Source: Lysinibacillus alkalisoli
GTDB lineage: Bacteria > Bacillota > Bacilli > Bacillales_A > Planococcaceae
Direction of reading: 5' to 3'
Length of the DNA stretch: 64,000 bases
Assembly (NCBI RefSeq): GCF_014643595.1
Contig: NZ_BMJT01000007.1
Coordinates: 124,001 to 188,000 of the forward strand
This document shows positions 36,660 through 45,316 of the stretch, one piece after another. Below the pieces are notes generated by a model. The model was not told where the DNA came from. It ran no database searches and saw nothing but the letters and a program-made list of their open reading frames with translations. Position 1 is the stretch's first letter, and every line of letters begins with the position of its first letter. Position numbers and translations under genes: made by a program.

Positions 36660-36762
36660 GATAATCTCTCCTTCAAACAACATTGTATTAATAATGCAAC
36701 AAAACGAATATAAATACAATGGTTTTTTCAAATTTTTTTAATCTTTTGTCCAATTATATAAA

Positions 36763-36793
36763 AAAACGACTTGATCTAACCTCAAGTCGTTTT
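36763..36793 (-). terminator. Terminator of the kyn operon
   Basis: A perfect 12-bp stem (AAAACGACTTGA / TCAAGTCGTTTT) with a 7-nt loop. The transporter stop codon lies in its 5' arm, and a run of eight T follows on the minus strand. Confidence 0.85.
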
Positions 36794-38125
36794 AATTAAT
36801 CCTAATATAAAGACAACCCCGATTACAATTGGCACAAGGTATTGCATTAGACGATACCAAAGTTCAAAAGTTTGTGGGCTTACTTTACTCCCTAATAAGA
36901 ATTCTGACTTTATTTGCTGTTTAGGTATTGCCCAACAAATAAATATGGCAATAAGCAAAGCACCTAATGGCAATAACACGTTACTGACTACAAAATCAGT
37001 GAGATCAAAAATATTGCGATTAAATAAAATGATATCTTTTAATACGCCATTACTTAACGCTGAAGGTAATGCCAAAATAAACATAACTGCTCCAACAGCA
37101 TATGTTGTTTTCTTACGACTCGTCTGACGATTTTCTACAAAAGCAGACACAATAATTTCTAACATACTGAAGGATGAGGTAATAGTTGCAAATAAAAATA
37201 GCAATAAAAATAATAATAAAAATCCTGTGCCAAACGGAATTTGTTCAAAGACTGTTGGCAGTATCATAAATAATAAGCCAGGCCCTGCATCGGGTTCAAT
37301 ATTAAAGCTAAATACTGCTGGAAAAATGGCAAGTCCTGCTAAAAAGGATACCAATATATTTAACACAACAACTGTTGTTGCTGCATTTGGTATACTTTCT
37401 TTTTTACTTAAAAATGAACTATACGTTACCATGCAACTAAAGCCAACTGCCAAACTAAAAAAGGATTGACCTAAAGCAAATAACACAGCTTCCCACGTGA
37501 TATTAGAGAAATTAGGAGCTAAAAAGAACTTTACTCCTTCCATTGCATTTGGCAATGTTAAACTGCGAATAACTAAAATAATAAAAAATAAAAATAATAA
37601 GGGCATTAATAATTTGCTTGCCTTCTCAATCCCCTTTTGAATGCCTGCAGCAATAACAATTACATTTAGTAACATAAATACGAATAAACCTAAAATGGTA
37701 ATCCACGGTGTTGTAATAATATACCCAAATAAAGCGTCATATGCCATAGGATTACCAATAATTTGATTAAAAATCCCAAGTGCCACATAAACGATAATCC
37801 AACCGCCCACAACCGCATAAAATGACAGTAATAGCGCACAGCCAATTACACCTAATACACCTGTTTGTTTCATCCATGAAGAAGGAGCTAACTTTCGATA
37901 AGCACCAACAGCTTCTTTGCCAGAACCACGCCCAATAATATATTCTGCAATTAACATAGGTAAACCAATTAACATGGTAAACACAACAAATAATAAAAAG
38001 AAAGCACCGCCACCACTTTGCCCTACCACATAGGGAAACTTCCAAATAGCGCCTAATCCAATTGCCGCTCCTGCTGAAGCTAAAATAAAACCTATTTTAG
38101 ATGACCATTGTTCCTTCCCTGCCAT
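36782..38125 (-). CDS. NSS-family sodium symporter, probably for tryptophan
   Basis: A 447-residue membrane protein with about eleven helices and the TM1 signature GFILASAGAAIGLGAIWKFPYVVG. It is a close paralogue of the transporter at 11863-13200. It is the last gene of kynU-kynB-kynA, starting 12 nt after the kynA stop, and shares the terminator. NSS proteins include bacterial Na+/tryptophan symporters (TnaT type), so it probably supplies tryptophan to this pathway; that is inferred from position. RBS AAGGGGGGAGAG precedes the ATG. Confidence 0.88.
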   Translation of the reverse strand: MAGKEQWSSKIGFILASAGAAIGLGAIWKFPYVVGQSGGGAFFLLFVVFTMLIGLPMLIAEYIIGRGSGKEAVGAYRKLAPSSWMKQTGVLGVIGCALLLSFYAVVGGWIIVYVALGIFNQIIGNPMAYDALFGYIITTPWITILGLFVFMLLNVIVIAAGIQKGIEKASKLLMPLLFLFFIILVIRSLTLPNAMEGVKFFLAPNFSNITWEAVLFALGQSFFSLAVGFSCMVTYSSFLSKKESIPNAATTVVVLNILVSFLAGLAIFPAVFSFNIEPDAGPGLLFMILPTVFEQIPFGTGFLLLFLLLFLFATITSSFSMLEIIVSAFVENRQTSRKKTTYAVGAVMFILALPSALSNGVLKDIILFNRNIFDLTDFVVSNVLLPLGALLIAIFICWAIPKQQIKSEFLLGSKVSPQTFELWYRLMQYLVPIVIGVVFILGLIKTT

Positions 38126-38137
38126 CGCTCTCCCCCC

Positions 38138-38980
38138 TTATAATTCTGTACGTAACTGCCAAAGTTCTGGGAAGAAATATTGGTCTAGCACTTTTTTTAA
38201 GTAACTAACACCACCAGAGCCACCTGTTCCTTTTTTAAAGCCAATGATACGTTCTACTGTTTTCATGTGGCGAAAGCGCCACTGCTGGAACAAATCTTCA
38301 ATATCCACTAATTCTTCTGCCAACTCATATAACTCAAAATACGTTTCAGGCGCTCGATAAACGGCTTTCCAAGCTTCCTTCACGCTATCATTTGCTTCAT
38401 ATTTTTGTGTAAGGTCACGTTGTAATACTGCCTCATCTATGGCAAATCCTCGCTTAGCTAAAATACGAATAGCTTCATCATATAAACTTGGCGCTTCATA
38501 GGCTTCCTGCAATTGTACAGCTATTTTTGGTTCATGTGCATAAATTTTTAAAATATGTGGCGTTTTATAACCAAAATAAAACTCTAAAAGGCGATTTTGA
38601 TAAGATTGAAACCCTGATGAATTCCCTAATGAGTCTCTAAATTTTAAATAATCTGCAGGTGTTAATGTAGCAAGCACATCCCATACATTTTTCAGCTGAT
38701 TTTGCACTTGTGATACACGCGCAAGCTTTTTAAACGCCTCTGGCAAACGCTCTGCTTGCATATCTTTTGTCGCTGATTTTACTTCGTGTAAAATTTGTTT
38801 CATCCATAACTCACTAATATGATGCACCGTAATAAATAACATCTCATCATGTTCATCTGTTAGCGGCTGTTGGCAAGCAAGTACATCGTTTAAATGCAAA
38901 TAGTCTGTATATGTCATACGATTCTCAAAGTTGGTAACGATGTTTTTTTCCCCTTCAAACGGTTGCTTATGCTGTGTCAT
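38138..38980 (-). CDS. kynA: Tryptophan 2,3-dioxygenase
   Basis: A 280-residue haem enzyme that opens the indole ring of L-tryptophan to N-formylkynurenine. Conserved blocks are MTYTDYLHLNDVLACQQP (about 18-35), HDEMLFITVHHISELWMKQ (about 39-57), SLGNSSGFQSYQNRLLEF (haem-side loop, about 114-131) and the C-terminal WRFRHMKTVERIIGFKKGTGGSGGVSYL with the haem-ligand His. The length is normal for the bacterial enzyme. The start overlaps the kynB stop by 4 bases. Confidence 0.96.
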   Translation of the reverse strand: MTQHKQPFEGEKNIVTNFENRMTYTDYLHLNDVLACQQPLTDEHDEMLFITVHHISELWMKQILHEVKSATKDMQAERLPEAFKKLARVSQVQNQLKNVWDVLATLTPADYLKFRDSLGNSSGFQSYQNRLLEFYFGYKTPHILKIYAHEPKIAVQLQEAYEAPSLYDEAIRILAKRGFAIDEAVLQRDLTQKYEANDSVKEAWKAVYRAPETYFELYELAEELVDIEDLFQQWRFRHMKTVERIIGFKKGTGGSGGVSYLKKVLDQYFFPELWQLRTEL

Positions 38981-39603
38981 TGTTGCTCCTCCTTTTTAAT
39001 GATAGCACGTACTGGGCTACCATCAGCACCCTCGATCAGTAATGGTAAAACTACCATTTTATATCTTCCTGGTTGCACATGTTCTAACAATAAGTTTTCA
39101 ACAATATAAATATCATATTGCTCTAAAGCGTGGTGGATAGGTAATGTTTTTGAGTGTACTTTATCCACAGATGGCACATCAACCCCAATCAGTGTGATGT
39201 TATGTGTAGCTAAATAATGTACAGCCTCTTCTGTAAATGTGGGCACTTCTTCAGGGAAGATATGAGCATCTGCCCGTGTTTTCGTTTTTACAAATACGGC
39301 TTGTACATCCGTTAATTGACCTTGTAATAAGTCCATTGTAATTTCTTCATATGATGTGGCATCAATAACGCTAACACTCCCTATGCAGCGTGCTAAATCC
39401 AATTCTTCAAAAGTACGCCCCTCTGTTTTAAAATGAAAAGGGGCATCCATGTGCGTACCTGAATGTAAGCTCATTGTAATTTTGCCTACATTTACAGAGC
39501 CTGTTTGTTCTTTTGTAGCAACCGTTTCATAACTAAATGTAGTGTCACCTGCCCATGTAGCAATTTGTCGATTAAGAGGTTGTGTAATATCGATCCATGT
39601 CAT
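38977..39603 (-). CDS. kynB: Kynurenine formamidase (arylformamidase)
   Basis: A 208-residue cyclase-like metalloenzyme that hydrolyses N-formylkynurenine to kynurenine. It has the family motif SLHSGTHMDAPFHF (about 46-59, His/Asp metal ligands) and GVDVPSVDKVHSKTLPIHHAL (about 149-169). It starts on the last base of the kynU stop (TAATG-type overlap) and its own end overlaps kynA, so the three genes are tightly coupled. Confidence 0.95.
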   Translation of the reverse strand: MTWIDITQPLNRQIATWAGDTTFSYETVATKEQTGSVNVGKITMSLHSGTHMDAPFHFKTEGRTFEELDLARCIGSVSVIDATSYEEITMDLLQGQLTDVQAVFVKTKTRADAHIFPEEVPTFTEEAVHYLATHNITLIGVDVPSVDKVHSKTLPIHHALEQYDIYIVENLLLEHVQPGRYKMVVLPLLIEGADGSPVRAIIKKEEQQ

Positions 39604-40874
39604 TAGGCAACAATCTCTCTTTCATTCGTATATTTTTCGTACGCTTTTGTCTCCATAATCTCTTGCAAGATTGTAAAACAGTCATAAATTTCTTCAAATG
39701 TGTTATACATGGCTACTGCTGCTAAACGAATGCCTTTAGGTGCTCTAAAGTCTGGTATGACGCCTCGCTCTTTTAACGCTTTACATATACGTGCTGCCTC
39801 TTTGTGCTCTAAATAAATATGCCCTCCACGCTGTTGATGGTCAATTGGGTTACATACTGTAAATTGATATTCACTCAGAAAATCATGGACGCATTGCAAC
39901 ATATAATCGGTTAAAGCGAGCGAACGTTCTCGCACACGCTGAATGCCCATTTCGTTAAATAAAGTTAATGCGCCAATTAATGGCGCCATGCTTAATACAT
40001 TCGGTGTCCCTAGTTGGAACGCACCTGCTTCAAAGGCAGGTTCAAACGTGTGACTCATTGCAAACTGCTTCTCTTTATTCGAACCAAACCAGCCTGCTAA
40101 ACCAGGTATTGTGCCGAAATGATTTTTGTGTACAAACAATGCACCTGAGCTACCAGGCCCACCATTTAAATGTTTATATGTGCACCAAAAAGCAAAGTCC
40201 ACTTGCCAATCATGCAAGTGATGAGGGACTGCCCCTACAGAATGACATAAGTCAAAGCCAATCTTAATCCCTCGTTCATGCGCTGCTGTTGTTAATGTCG
40301 CCATATCTAAAATTTGACCACTGCGATATAAAACAGCAGGTAGCACAATAAGCGCAATCTCATCCGTCATAGCATCAATAATATCTTGCTCATATAATGT
40401 TTGGCCATCTCTTGACGCAACTTGTACAAGATGTGACTCATCATAACCTTTCAAGGCCAATTGCGATTTAATCGCATAAATATCTGTGGGGAAGTTAAGT
40501 TCATCTGCTAAGATTTTTGTACGCTTTCCTTGTGGTTGATAAAAGGTAGCCACTAATTGGTGTAAATTCGTTGTAGTTGAACCTGTCACAATAATTTCTT
40601 CCTTATTTGCTCCTACTATCTGTGTCATTTGTTGCGCAATATTTTCCGCTAAAAAATACCAAGGATACTCGCCTTGCATCCAGCCATCAATCCCGTAGTC
40701 TTTCCAAGAATCTTTTAAGTCATACAAAGATTGTTCTGCCTTTTTACTCATTAAACCTAAAGAATTACCATCAAAATAAATGCGCCCTTCTGGTAAATAA
40801 AATGCTTCTCTCATTGACTTGATAGGAAATGTCGCCTCTAGCTTTTGGGCATACGATTTTGTATTAGTCATCAT
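39603..40874 (-). CDS. kynU: Kynureninase
   Basis: A 423-residue PLP enzyme that cleaves kynurenine to anthranilate and alanine. The N-terminal [15 protein letters not shown] (about 33-47) is typical; the PLP lysine is in [20 protein letters not shown] (about 228-247), and the C-terminus has [22 protein letters not shown]. It is the first gene of the operon, with RBS AAAGGTGAT. No kynurenine 3-monooxygenase is present, so the pathway should stop at anthranilate. A TetR gene diverges from it. Confidence 0.96.
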   Translation of the reverse strand: MMTNTKSYAQKLEATFPIKSMREAFYLPEGRIYFDGNSLGLMSKKAEQSLYDLKDSWKDYGIDGWMQGEYPWYFLAENIAQQMTQIVGANKEEIIVTGSTTTNLHQLVATFYQPQGKRTKILADELNFPTDIYAIKSQLALKGYDESHLVQVASRDGQTLYEQDIIDAMTDEIALIVLPAVLYRSGQILDMATLTTAAHERGIKIGFDLCHSVGAVPHHLHDWQVDFAFWCTYKHLNGGPGSSGALFVHKNHFGTIPGLAGWFGSNKEKQFAMSHTFEPAFEAGAFQLGTPNVLSMAPLIGALTLFNEMGIQRVRERSLALTDYMLQCVHDFLSEYQFTVCNPIDHQQRGGHIYLEHKEAARICKALKERGVIPDFRAPKGIRLAAVAMYNTFEEIYDCFTILQEIMETKAYEKYTNEREIVA

Positions 40875-40943
40875 TTGTTATCACCTTTCTAAATGTTCAG
40901 ACTTTTCAAATTGATGTTACCATTGTATAGTAAAGTTAGTCAA

Positions 40944-40956
40944 CGACATTATGTCG
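40944..40956. promoter_or_regulatory. Palindrome between kynU and the divergent TetR gene
   Basis: CGACAT-T-ATGTCG is a perfect palindrome, 23 bp before the TetR start and 69 bp before kynU. Just beside it on the minus strand is TTGACT, a -35-like element pointing toward kynU. It is the likely TetR operator for both directions. Confidence 0.6.
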
Positions 40957-40979
40957 ACGAAATAGAAAAGGTGACAATC

Positions 40980-41573
40980 ATGAATAAACGTTTACAACAA
41001 AAACAACAAACTAAAATAAAAATTTTACAGGCTGCTCACGTGATTTTCCTCTCTCATGGTTTTCAAGACACTACTATCACATTAATCGGCGAACAAGCTG
41101 GTATTGGCTATGGGACTGTATATGGGCATTTTAAAAATAAAGAGACGATTTTTAGTGAATTAATTGAACAAACGATGCACGACTTTTTTATTGTAGCGAA
41201 TGAACCCTTTCATCCGAAAAATGCCGCACAAGCTACAGCTATTATTCATACTCAAGTGTACCGCTTTTTAACATTGGCAAGAGTGCACAAAAAAACACTA
41301 CAACTCATAGAAGAAGCTATGGGTTATAGCGCCTTAATTCGGTTAAAGTGGTCCACGATTGTACAGCAATTTACGCATCGTATTGCACAAGACCTCACTT
41401 ATGCACAACAGCAAAATTTACTGAAATACCCGATTGATGTTACGATTATAGCTACTTCTTGGTTTGGCATTAATGAAACTTTCTTATGGCGCATTGTGGC
41501 TGATGATACTTTATGTATTAATACTATCACACAACAAATTACACAATTTTATGTATCTGCTTTGTACCAATAA
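40980..41573 (+). CDS. TetR-family regulator, likely of the kyn operon
   Basis: A 197-residue regulator. The N-terminal HTH reads ILQAAHVIFLSHGFQDTTITLIGEQAGIGYGTVYGHFKNKETIF (about 15-58), followed by a helical ligand-binding domain. The start ATG is chosen because AAAAGGTGAC lies upstream; a frame 29 codons longer would run through the promoter and the palindrome. It diverges from kynU, so tryptophan or a kynurenine intermediate may be the inducer (inference). Its stop codon abuts the stop of the convergent GNAT gene with no terminator between. Confidence 0.88.
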   Translation: MNKRLQQKQQTKIKILQAAHVIFLSHGFQDTTITLIGEQAGIGYGTVYGHFKNKETIFSELIEQTMHDFFIVANEPFHPKNAAQATAIIHTQVYRFLTLARVHKKTLQLIEEAMGYSALIRLKWSTIVQQFTHRIAQDLTYAQQQNLLKYPIDVTIIATSWFGINETFLWRIVADDTLCINTITQQITQFYVSALYQ

Positions 41574-42029
41574 TTATAAATACTTTTCCATCGTAACAAT
41601 GGTTAATCCATCACGTTCATGTAATACTTCCTGCGAGACAATAATAAATCCTAATTTTTGATAGAGTGCGATATTTCTTGGTACAGTCATTCGTACTTTA
41701 CATTGAATGATGGATTTGCCCTGTGTTTTTGCCACCATATCTAATGCTTGTACTAATTGTTTAGCATAGCCATTGCCTTGATGAGTAGGTATGACCGATA
41801 ATCTTGAAAAGTACAGGTGATTATCCTGTAATTGATAACGCACCATAGCAATAATATCGCCATTTACCTCTCCTACAAGTGCTTGCTCACCCTTTTTTAA
41901 AGCAAGTGCCACTGTATCAACAGTCTCATCTAATGCACTTGAAGGAATTTCACTGTCACGATATTCAGCAAATGCCGCTAACATCGTTTCATGAATAACT
42001 GCTGCTACATCACTTGAATAAATATTCAT
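41574..42029 (-). CDS. GNAT-family N-acetyltransferase
   Basis: A 151-residue acetyltransferase. The acetyl-CoA loop is SVIPTHQGNGYAKQLVQAL (about 81-99), with beta-strands before it (LVGEVNGDIIAMVRYQL) and ALYQKLGFIIV near the C-terminus. The substrate is unknown. The start is the ATG 5 nt after AAGGAGGG; a frame 24 codons longer would be translated from inside the promoter. The promoter is near-perfect and overlaps a long inverted repeat. Confidence 0.88.
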   Translation of the reverse strand: MNIYSSDVAAVIHETMLAAFAEYRDSEIPSSALDETVDTVALALKKGEQALVGEVNGDIIAMVRYQLQDNHLYFSRLSVIPTHQGNGYAKQLVQALDMVAKTQGKSIIQCKVRMTVPRNIALYQKLGFIIVSQEVLHERDGLTIVTMEKYL

Positions 42030-42082
42030 ATATACCCTCCTTATATGCATGCAAGTATATAAGGAGGGTATATACTTGTCAA
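42029..42082 (-). promoter_or_regulatory. Consensus promoter overlapped by an 18-bp inverted repeat
   Basis: On the minus strand -35 TTGACA (42077-42082), a 17-bp spacer and -10 TATACT (42054-42059). Two perfect 18-bp arms (42029-42046 and 42057-42074) around a 10-bp centre contain TATACCCTCCTTATAT. One arm lies in the promoter spacer and overlaps the -10; the other spans the RBS up to the start codon. Because the promoter-side arm is upstream of the transcript start, this should act as a DNA operator and not as an RNA hairpin. Confidence 0.7.
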
Positions 42083-42302
42083 TACATGTTATATGATACA
42101 TTTAAGCTGTATAAGGGCACACTCTTTTGTCAAACCATCCTCACAACCCTATTAATTAAAACAGCCAGATAGCGATTCAACATTAGATTTTTTATTTTGT
42201 CTATGTTAGCTTCATTAACCTACGGTGAAGGTATGATACTTTTAACAGATCAACTTACCTCAAAATTTATTCGCTTGCGATTATGCCTTCATCAAACTAA
42301 AA

Positions 42303-42337
42303 AAGCAGTAAAAGACTCACAATCGTCTTTACTGCTT
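42303..42337 (-). terminator. Terminator after tenA
   Basis: A 13-bp stem (AAGCAGTAAAGAC on the minus strand with its complement, one bulged base) with an 8-nt loop, followed by TTTTTAG on the minus strand. The remaining sequence up to the GNAT promoter (42110-42300) shows nothing that I can support. Confidence 0.78.
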
Positions 42338-42353
42338 CATTTATGACATCATT

Positions 42354-43031
42354 TTATAAGATAACAGGTAACGGCCACATAGACTTATGTTCTGCCATAT
42401 CCCAAAACATGTATTCATACTGACAAGTGTTTACAAAGATTTCTTCTAACTTTGCTAATTCATGTTCCGGTTGATGTTTAGCAATTGTATTCATCATTTG
42501 CATCGTTTCTTCAGCCAAAGCACTGAACTCTGGCGATGCATACATGCGTACCCAATTGCCATAAAACGCATGCTCTGTTGCGCCAGGCCAAGTAGCTAAT
42601 TGTTTGCCTATCCAATTATAGCTCCAAGCACAAGCTAAAACCGCAGCAATCACATGGGCTACGCCGCCTAATTGAGATTGACTTAACATATAGTTTGTAT
42701 AAGAAGTCATGGTAGCAGATGGCTTTGTTTCTTCTAATTCTTGCGTTGCAATACCGAACTGTGCTGCATATTCTCGGTGTAAGTCCATCTCAAAATTCAT
42801 TGTGCCATGTAATAAGTTAGCAAAAGTAGTCATTGTTTTTAAATCATTAGCCTTTGCTGCACCTAAGGCAAATACACGTGAATACTCGATTAAATAAATA
42901 TAATCTTGTTTCATATAGTGAATGAATTTATCTTGCGCTAACGTACCTTCTCCAATGCCCTTTACAAAAGGATGGGTTAAATAACTCTCCCACAAGGGTT
43001 GAACTTTTTGCCACAATCTTTGTGTAAACAT
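42354..43031 (-). CDS. tenA: TenA-family aminopyrimidine aminohydrolase (thiaminase II)
   Basis: A 225-residue all-helical enzyme that salvages thiamin pyrimidine by hydrolysing 4-amino-5-aminomethyl-2-methylpyrimidine. Conserved features are FVKGIGEGTLAQDKFIHYMKQDYIYLIEYSR (about 22-52), the active-site Cys in AAVLACAWSYNWIG (about 130-143) and the C-terminal CQYEYMFWDMAEH (about 203-215). The start is the ATG preceded by AAGAGGAGG; a longer frame would include the riboswitch expression platform. Translation should be controlled by the TPP riboswitch directly upstream. No other thiamin genes are nearby. Confidence 0.93.
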   Translation of the reverse strand: MFTQRLWQKVQPLWESYLTHPFVKGIGEGTLAQDKFIHYMKQDYIYLIEYSRVFALGAAKANDLKTMTTFANLLHGTMNFEMDLHREYAAQFGIATQELEETKPSATMTSYTNYMLSQSQLGGVAHVIAAVLACAWSYNWIGKQLATWPGATEHAFYGNWVRMYASPEFSALAEETMQMMNTIAKHQPEHELAKLEEIFVNTCQYEYMFWDMAEHKSMWPLPVIL

Positions 43032-43041
43032 AAAAATGCCT

Positions 43042-43184
43042 CCTCTTAATGTTAAAAGATGAAGCATTGAGGGCGCACAAAAGCATATATGAGCTATAGC
43101 ACTTCCCTACGCTAGTACAAACTAGATCAGGTTCAAAGGGTCAAGGAATCTCTCTCAGCCAGTGGCTCCCCTAGTGCTTCATCT
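43042..43184 (-). promoter_or_regulatory. TPP (THI-box) riboswitch with RBS-sequestering expression platform
   Basis: On the minus strand the aptamer (about 43177 down to 43099) shows the conserved CTGAGAGAG and GAACCTGATCTAG, then GCGTAGGGAAGTGC. Downstream, CCTCAATG (43065-43072) pairs with CATTAAGAGG (43042-43051), which holds the tenA Shine-Dalgarno. TGCTTCATCT (43057-43066) can instead pair 10 of 10 with AGATGAAGCA (43175-43184), the 5' strand of the aptamer base. TPP binding should close the aptamer and let the RBS be masked (off); without TPP the alternative pairing opens the RBS (on). Confidence 0.92.
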
Positions 43185-43432
43185 ATTATGTCGTTATACT
43201 TAACACCATAGGACAAGCATTAGGTAAAGTCAATTAATACGAGGTGCTCTTCCTTCCAACTTCTCACCTATTTTAAGCCATTACACTTATAGTAAAACGA
43301 ATCATCTTTACAAATCGTCTTATCTCCATATTTTCAAATGTTATACTTTATTCTACAATAAAGGGATATCAACTATTTATATCAGTTGTGCGTCTTATTG
43401 ATATTGTTATATGTTTTAAGGAGGCGTAGTTT

Positions 43433-45238
43433 TTGGTGCAAAAAAACAAATTAAAACGCCGTTATATTAGCAGTTTAGATGGCTTGCGCGCTATCTCTAT
43501 TATTGGCGTTTTATTTTATCATTTAAGCTTTCCTTTTGCTGTGGGTGGTTATTTAGGTGTAACGGTGTTTTTTGTATTGTCAGGCTATTTAATTACAGAC
43601 TTATTATTATATGAATATGAAACGACACAGCGTATTAACTTAAAACAATTTTGGATTCGCCGTTTCAAACGTTTACTCCCTGCCTTATTTACCATGTTAT
43701 TTTTATTAGTGATCTGGATTACTTTATTCCAACGTGAATTTTTGACAGGGTTACGTGAAGATGTACTTGCCTCTATTTTTTATGTGAGTAACTGGTGGTA
43801 TGTTGCACAAGAGCAATCATACTTTACAAAATTTAGTGCACCTTCTCCATTGCAACATATGTGGTCACTTGCCGTTGAAGAACAATTTTATATTATATGG
43901 CCCTTATTAATTGTTGCAGGGTTTGTCTTTTTTACAACACGTATGCGATTATTGCGACCAATGGCTATTTTAACTGTGTTATCCGCTCTAGCAATGGCGA
44001 TAGGTTTTACCGCAAATGAAGACCCCAGTCGCCTTTACTATGGCACAGATACACGTGCATTCTCGCTTATTATTGGGGCAATGTTGGCCGTTGTCTGGCC
44101 AAGTGCAAAAATGACTAAATCCATTTCTCCCGCTATGCGTAATAAATTAGATTGGATTGGCATTAGCGCCCTTTTGCTACTCGGTGTTATGTTTTTAACG
44201 ATGAAAGAGGATAGTGCCTTTTTATATCGCGGGGGTATGTTACTCGCTTCGATTATTACAGCTATTATTATTGCGGTTATTACATTACCGTCTAGCCGTT
44301 TAGCTACTGCACTAAGCTTCAAACCTTTTGTATGGCTAGGTAAACGTTCTTACGGTCTTTATTTATGGCACTTCCCCATTATTATTTTGATGGGCGGAGG
44401 TATTGCTGACACACCGCTCACCTCCAAAGAAATGTGGTATGCTGTAGGTCTTGCTATTATTTTAACCGAATTATCCTGGCATTTGATTGAACAACCCATC
44501 AAAAAAGCAAGCTTCAAAAAACTAAAAAAATGGCGTTGGACGCCGATTAAAACATGGTCACTTACACGCAAAGTAACTTTCTTCACTTCCTTAGCTTTAT
44601 TGACGATTTTTATAGGTGGTCTTGTTTGGGCAAAGAGCCAACAACAAGCGACAGAAGAGTTAAAAGCGCATTTACAGCAAGCGGAGCAACAAATGAAGCA
44701 AAATCAACAAACTATCGACGAAAAGAAAGCAACAGAAGAGAAAAAAACTATACAAAATAAAGCACCTTCAGCCGTTACAGCGATCGGCGATTCTGTCATG
44801 ATGAGTGCTGCTGAAAGTATGAAAAACACTATTCCTAATCTGTATGTAGATGCTGTAAAAGGTAGGCAACCTAGTGAAGCCATTACCCTATTACAACAGC
44901 TAAATGAACAGCAACAGCTAGGAGATATCATTGTGATTGGTTTAGGTGCTAATGGGGCTTTTTCTGAACAAGACATGGCTACTCTTTTGGATGTGATTGG
45001 TACAGAGCGTACCATTTTCTTAATTAATACTAATGTTAATCGCTATTGGAAGGAGCAAGTCAATACCTTATTTTCGACTACTACACAACAACATAACAAT
45101 GTAAGATTAATTGACTGGGACACTTTATCACGTCAACGTCCTAATATCTTTTATGAAGACCAAATACACCCTAACCAAGAAGGCTCCCTTTACTATGCTA
45201 ACGTGATTAAAGAAGCTGTGGATAAGGTGACAAAATGA
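43433..45238 (+). CDS. OatA-like membrane O-acyltransferase with SGNH domain
   Basis: A 601-residue two-domain enzyme. Residues about 10-350 are an acyltransferase_3 membrane domain (about ten helices; ISSLDGLRAISIIGVLFYHL, RRFKRLLPALF, WSLAVEEQFYIIWPLL). A helix near 385, a charged coiled-coil linker (about 400-445), then an SGNH esterase-like domain (about 450-598) with AIGDSVMM (Ser) and EDQIHPNQEG (Asp-x-x-His). This layout is that of OatA, which O-acetylates MurNAc and protects against lysozyme. TTG start, 8 nt after AAGGAGG. The 43186-43432 interval before it holds only weak promoter-like sequence. Confidence 0.9.
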   Translation: MVQKNKLKRRYISSLDGLRAISIIGVLFYHLSFPFAVGGYLGVTVFFVLSGYLITDLLLYEYETTQRINLKQFWIRRFKRLLPALFTMLFLLVIWITLFQREFLTGLREDVLASIFYVSNWWYVAQEQSYFTKFSAPSPLQHMWSLAVEEQFYIIWPLLIVAGFVFFTTRMRLLRPMAILTVLSALAMAIGFTANEDPSRLYYGTDTRAFSLIIGAMLAVVWPSAKMTKSISPAMRNKLDWIGISALLLLGVMFLTMKEDSAFLYRGGMLLASIITAIIIAVITLPSSRLATALSFKPFVWLGKRSYGLYLWHFPIIILMGGGIADTPLTSKEMWYAVGLAIILTELSWHLIEQPIKKASFKKLKKWRWTPIKTWSLTRKVTFFTSLALLTIFIGGLVWAKSQQQATEELKAHLQQAEQQMKQNQQTIDEKKATEEKKTIQNKAPSAVTAIGDSVMMSAAESMKNTIPNLYVDAVKGRQPSEAITLLQQLNEQQQLGDIIVIGLGANGAFSEQDMATLLDVIGTERTIFLINTNVNRYWKEQVNTLFSTTTQQHNNVRLIDWDTLSRQRPNIFYEDQIHPNQEGSLYYANVIKEAVDKVTK

Positions 45239-45260
45239 GAGATAATCATATAGCACCTAT

Positions 45261-45305
45261 AAAAACAGGCACTGACGAGCTATAACTCGTTAGTGCCTGT
45301 TTTTA
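45261..45305. terminator. Bidirectional terminator
   Basis: A 19-bp stem (45261-45279 with 45287-45305, one G-U or A-C pair depending on strand) between the convergent OatA-like and M20 peptidase genes. It shares AAAAACAGGCAC with the terminator at 22482 and GCACTRACGA with the one at 29802. Confidence 0.85.
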
Positions 45306-45316
45306 CGTAATCGAAC

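Noticed and set aside
42203-42346. A 47-codon plus-strand frame (MLASLTYGEGMILL...) downstream of tenA
   Set aside because: It has no RBS and runs through the tenA terminator hairpin.
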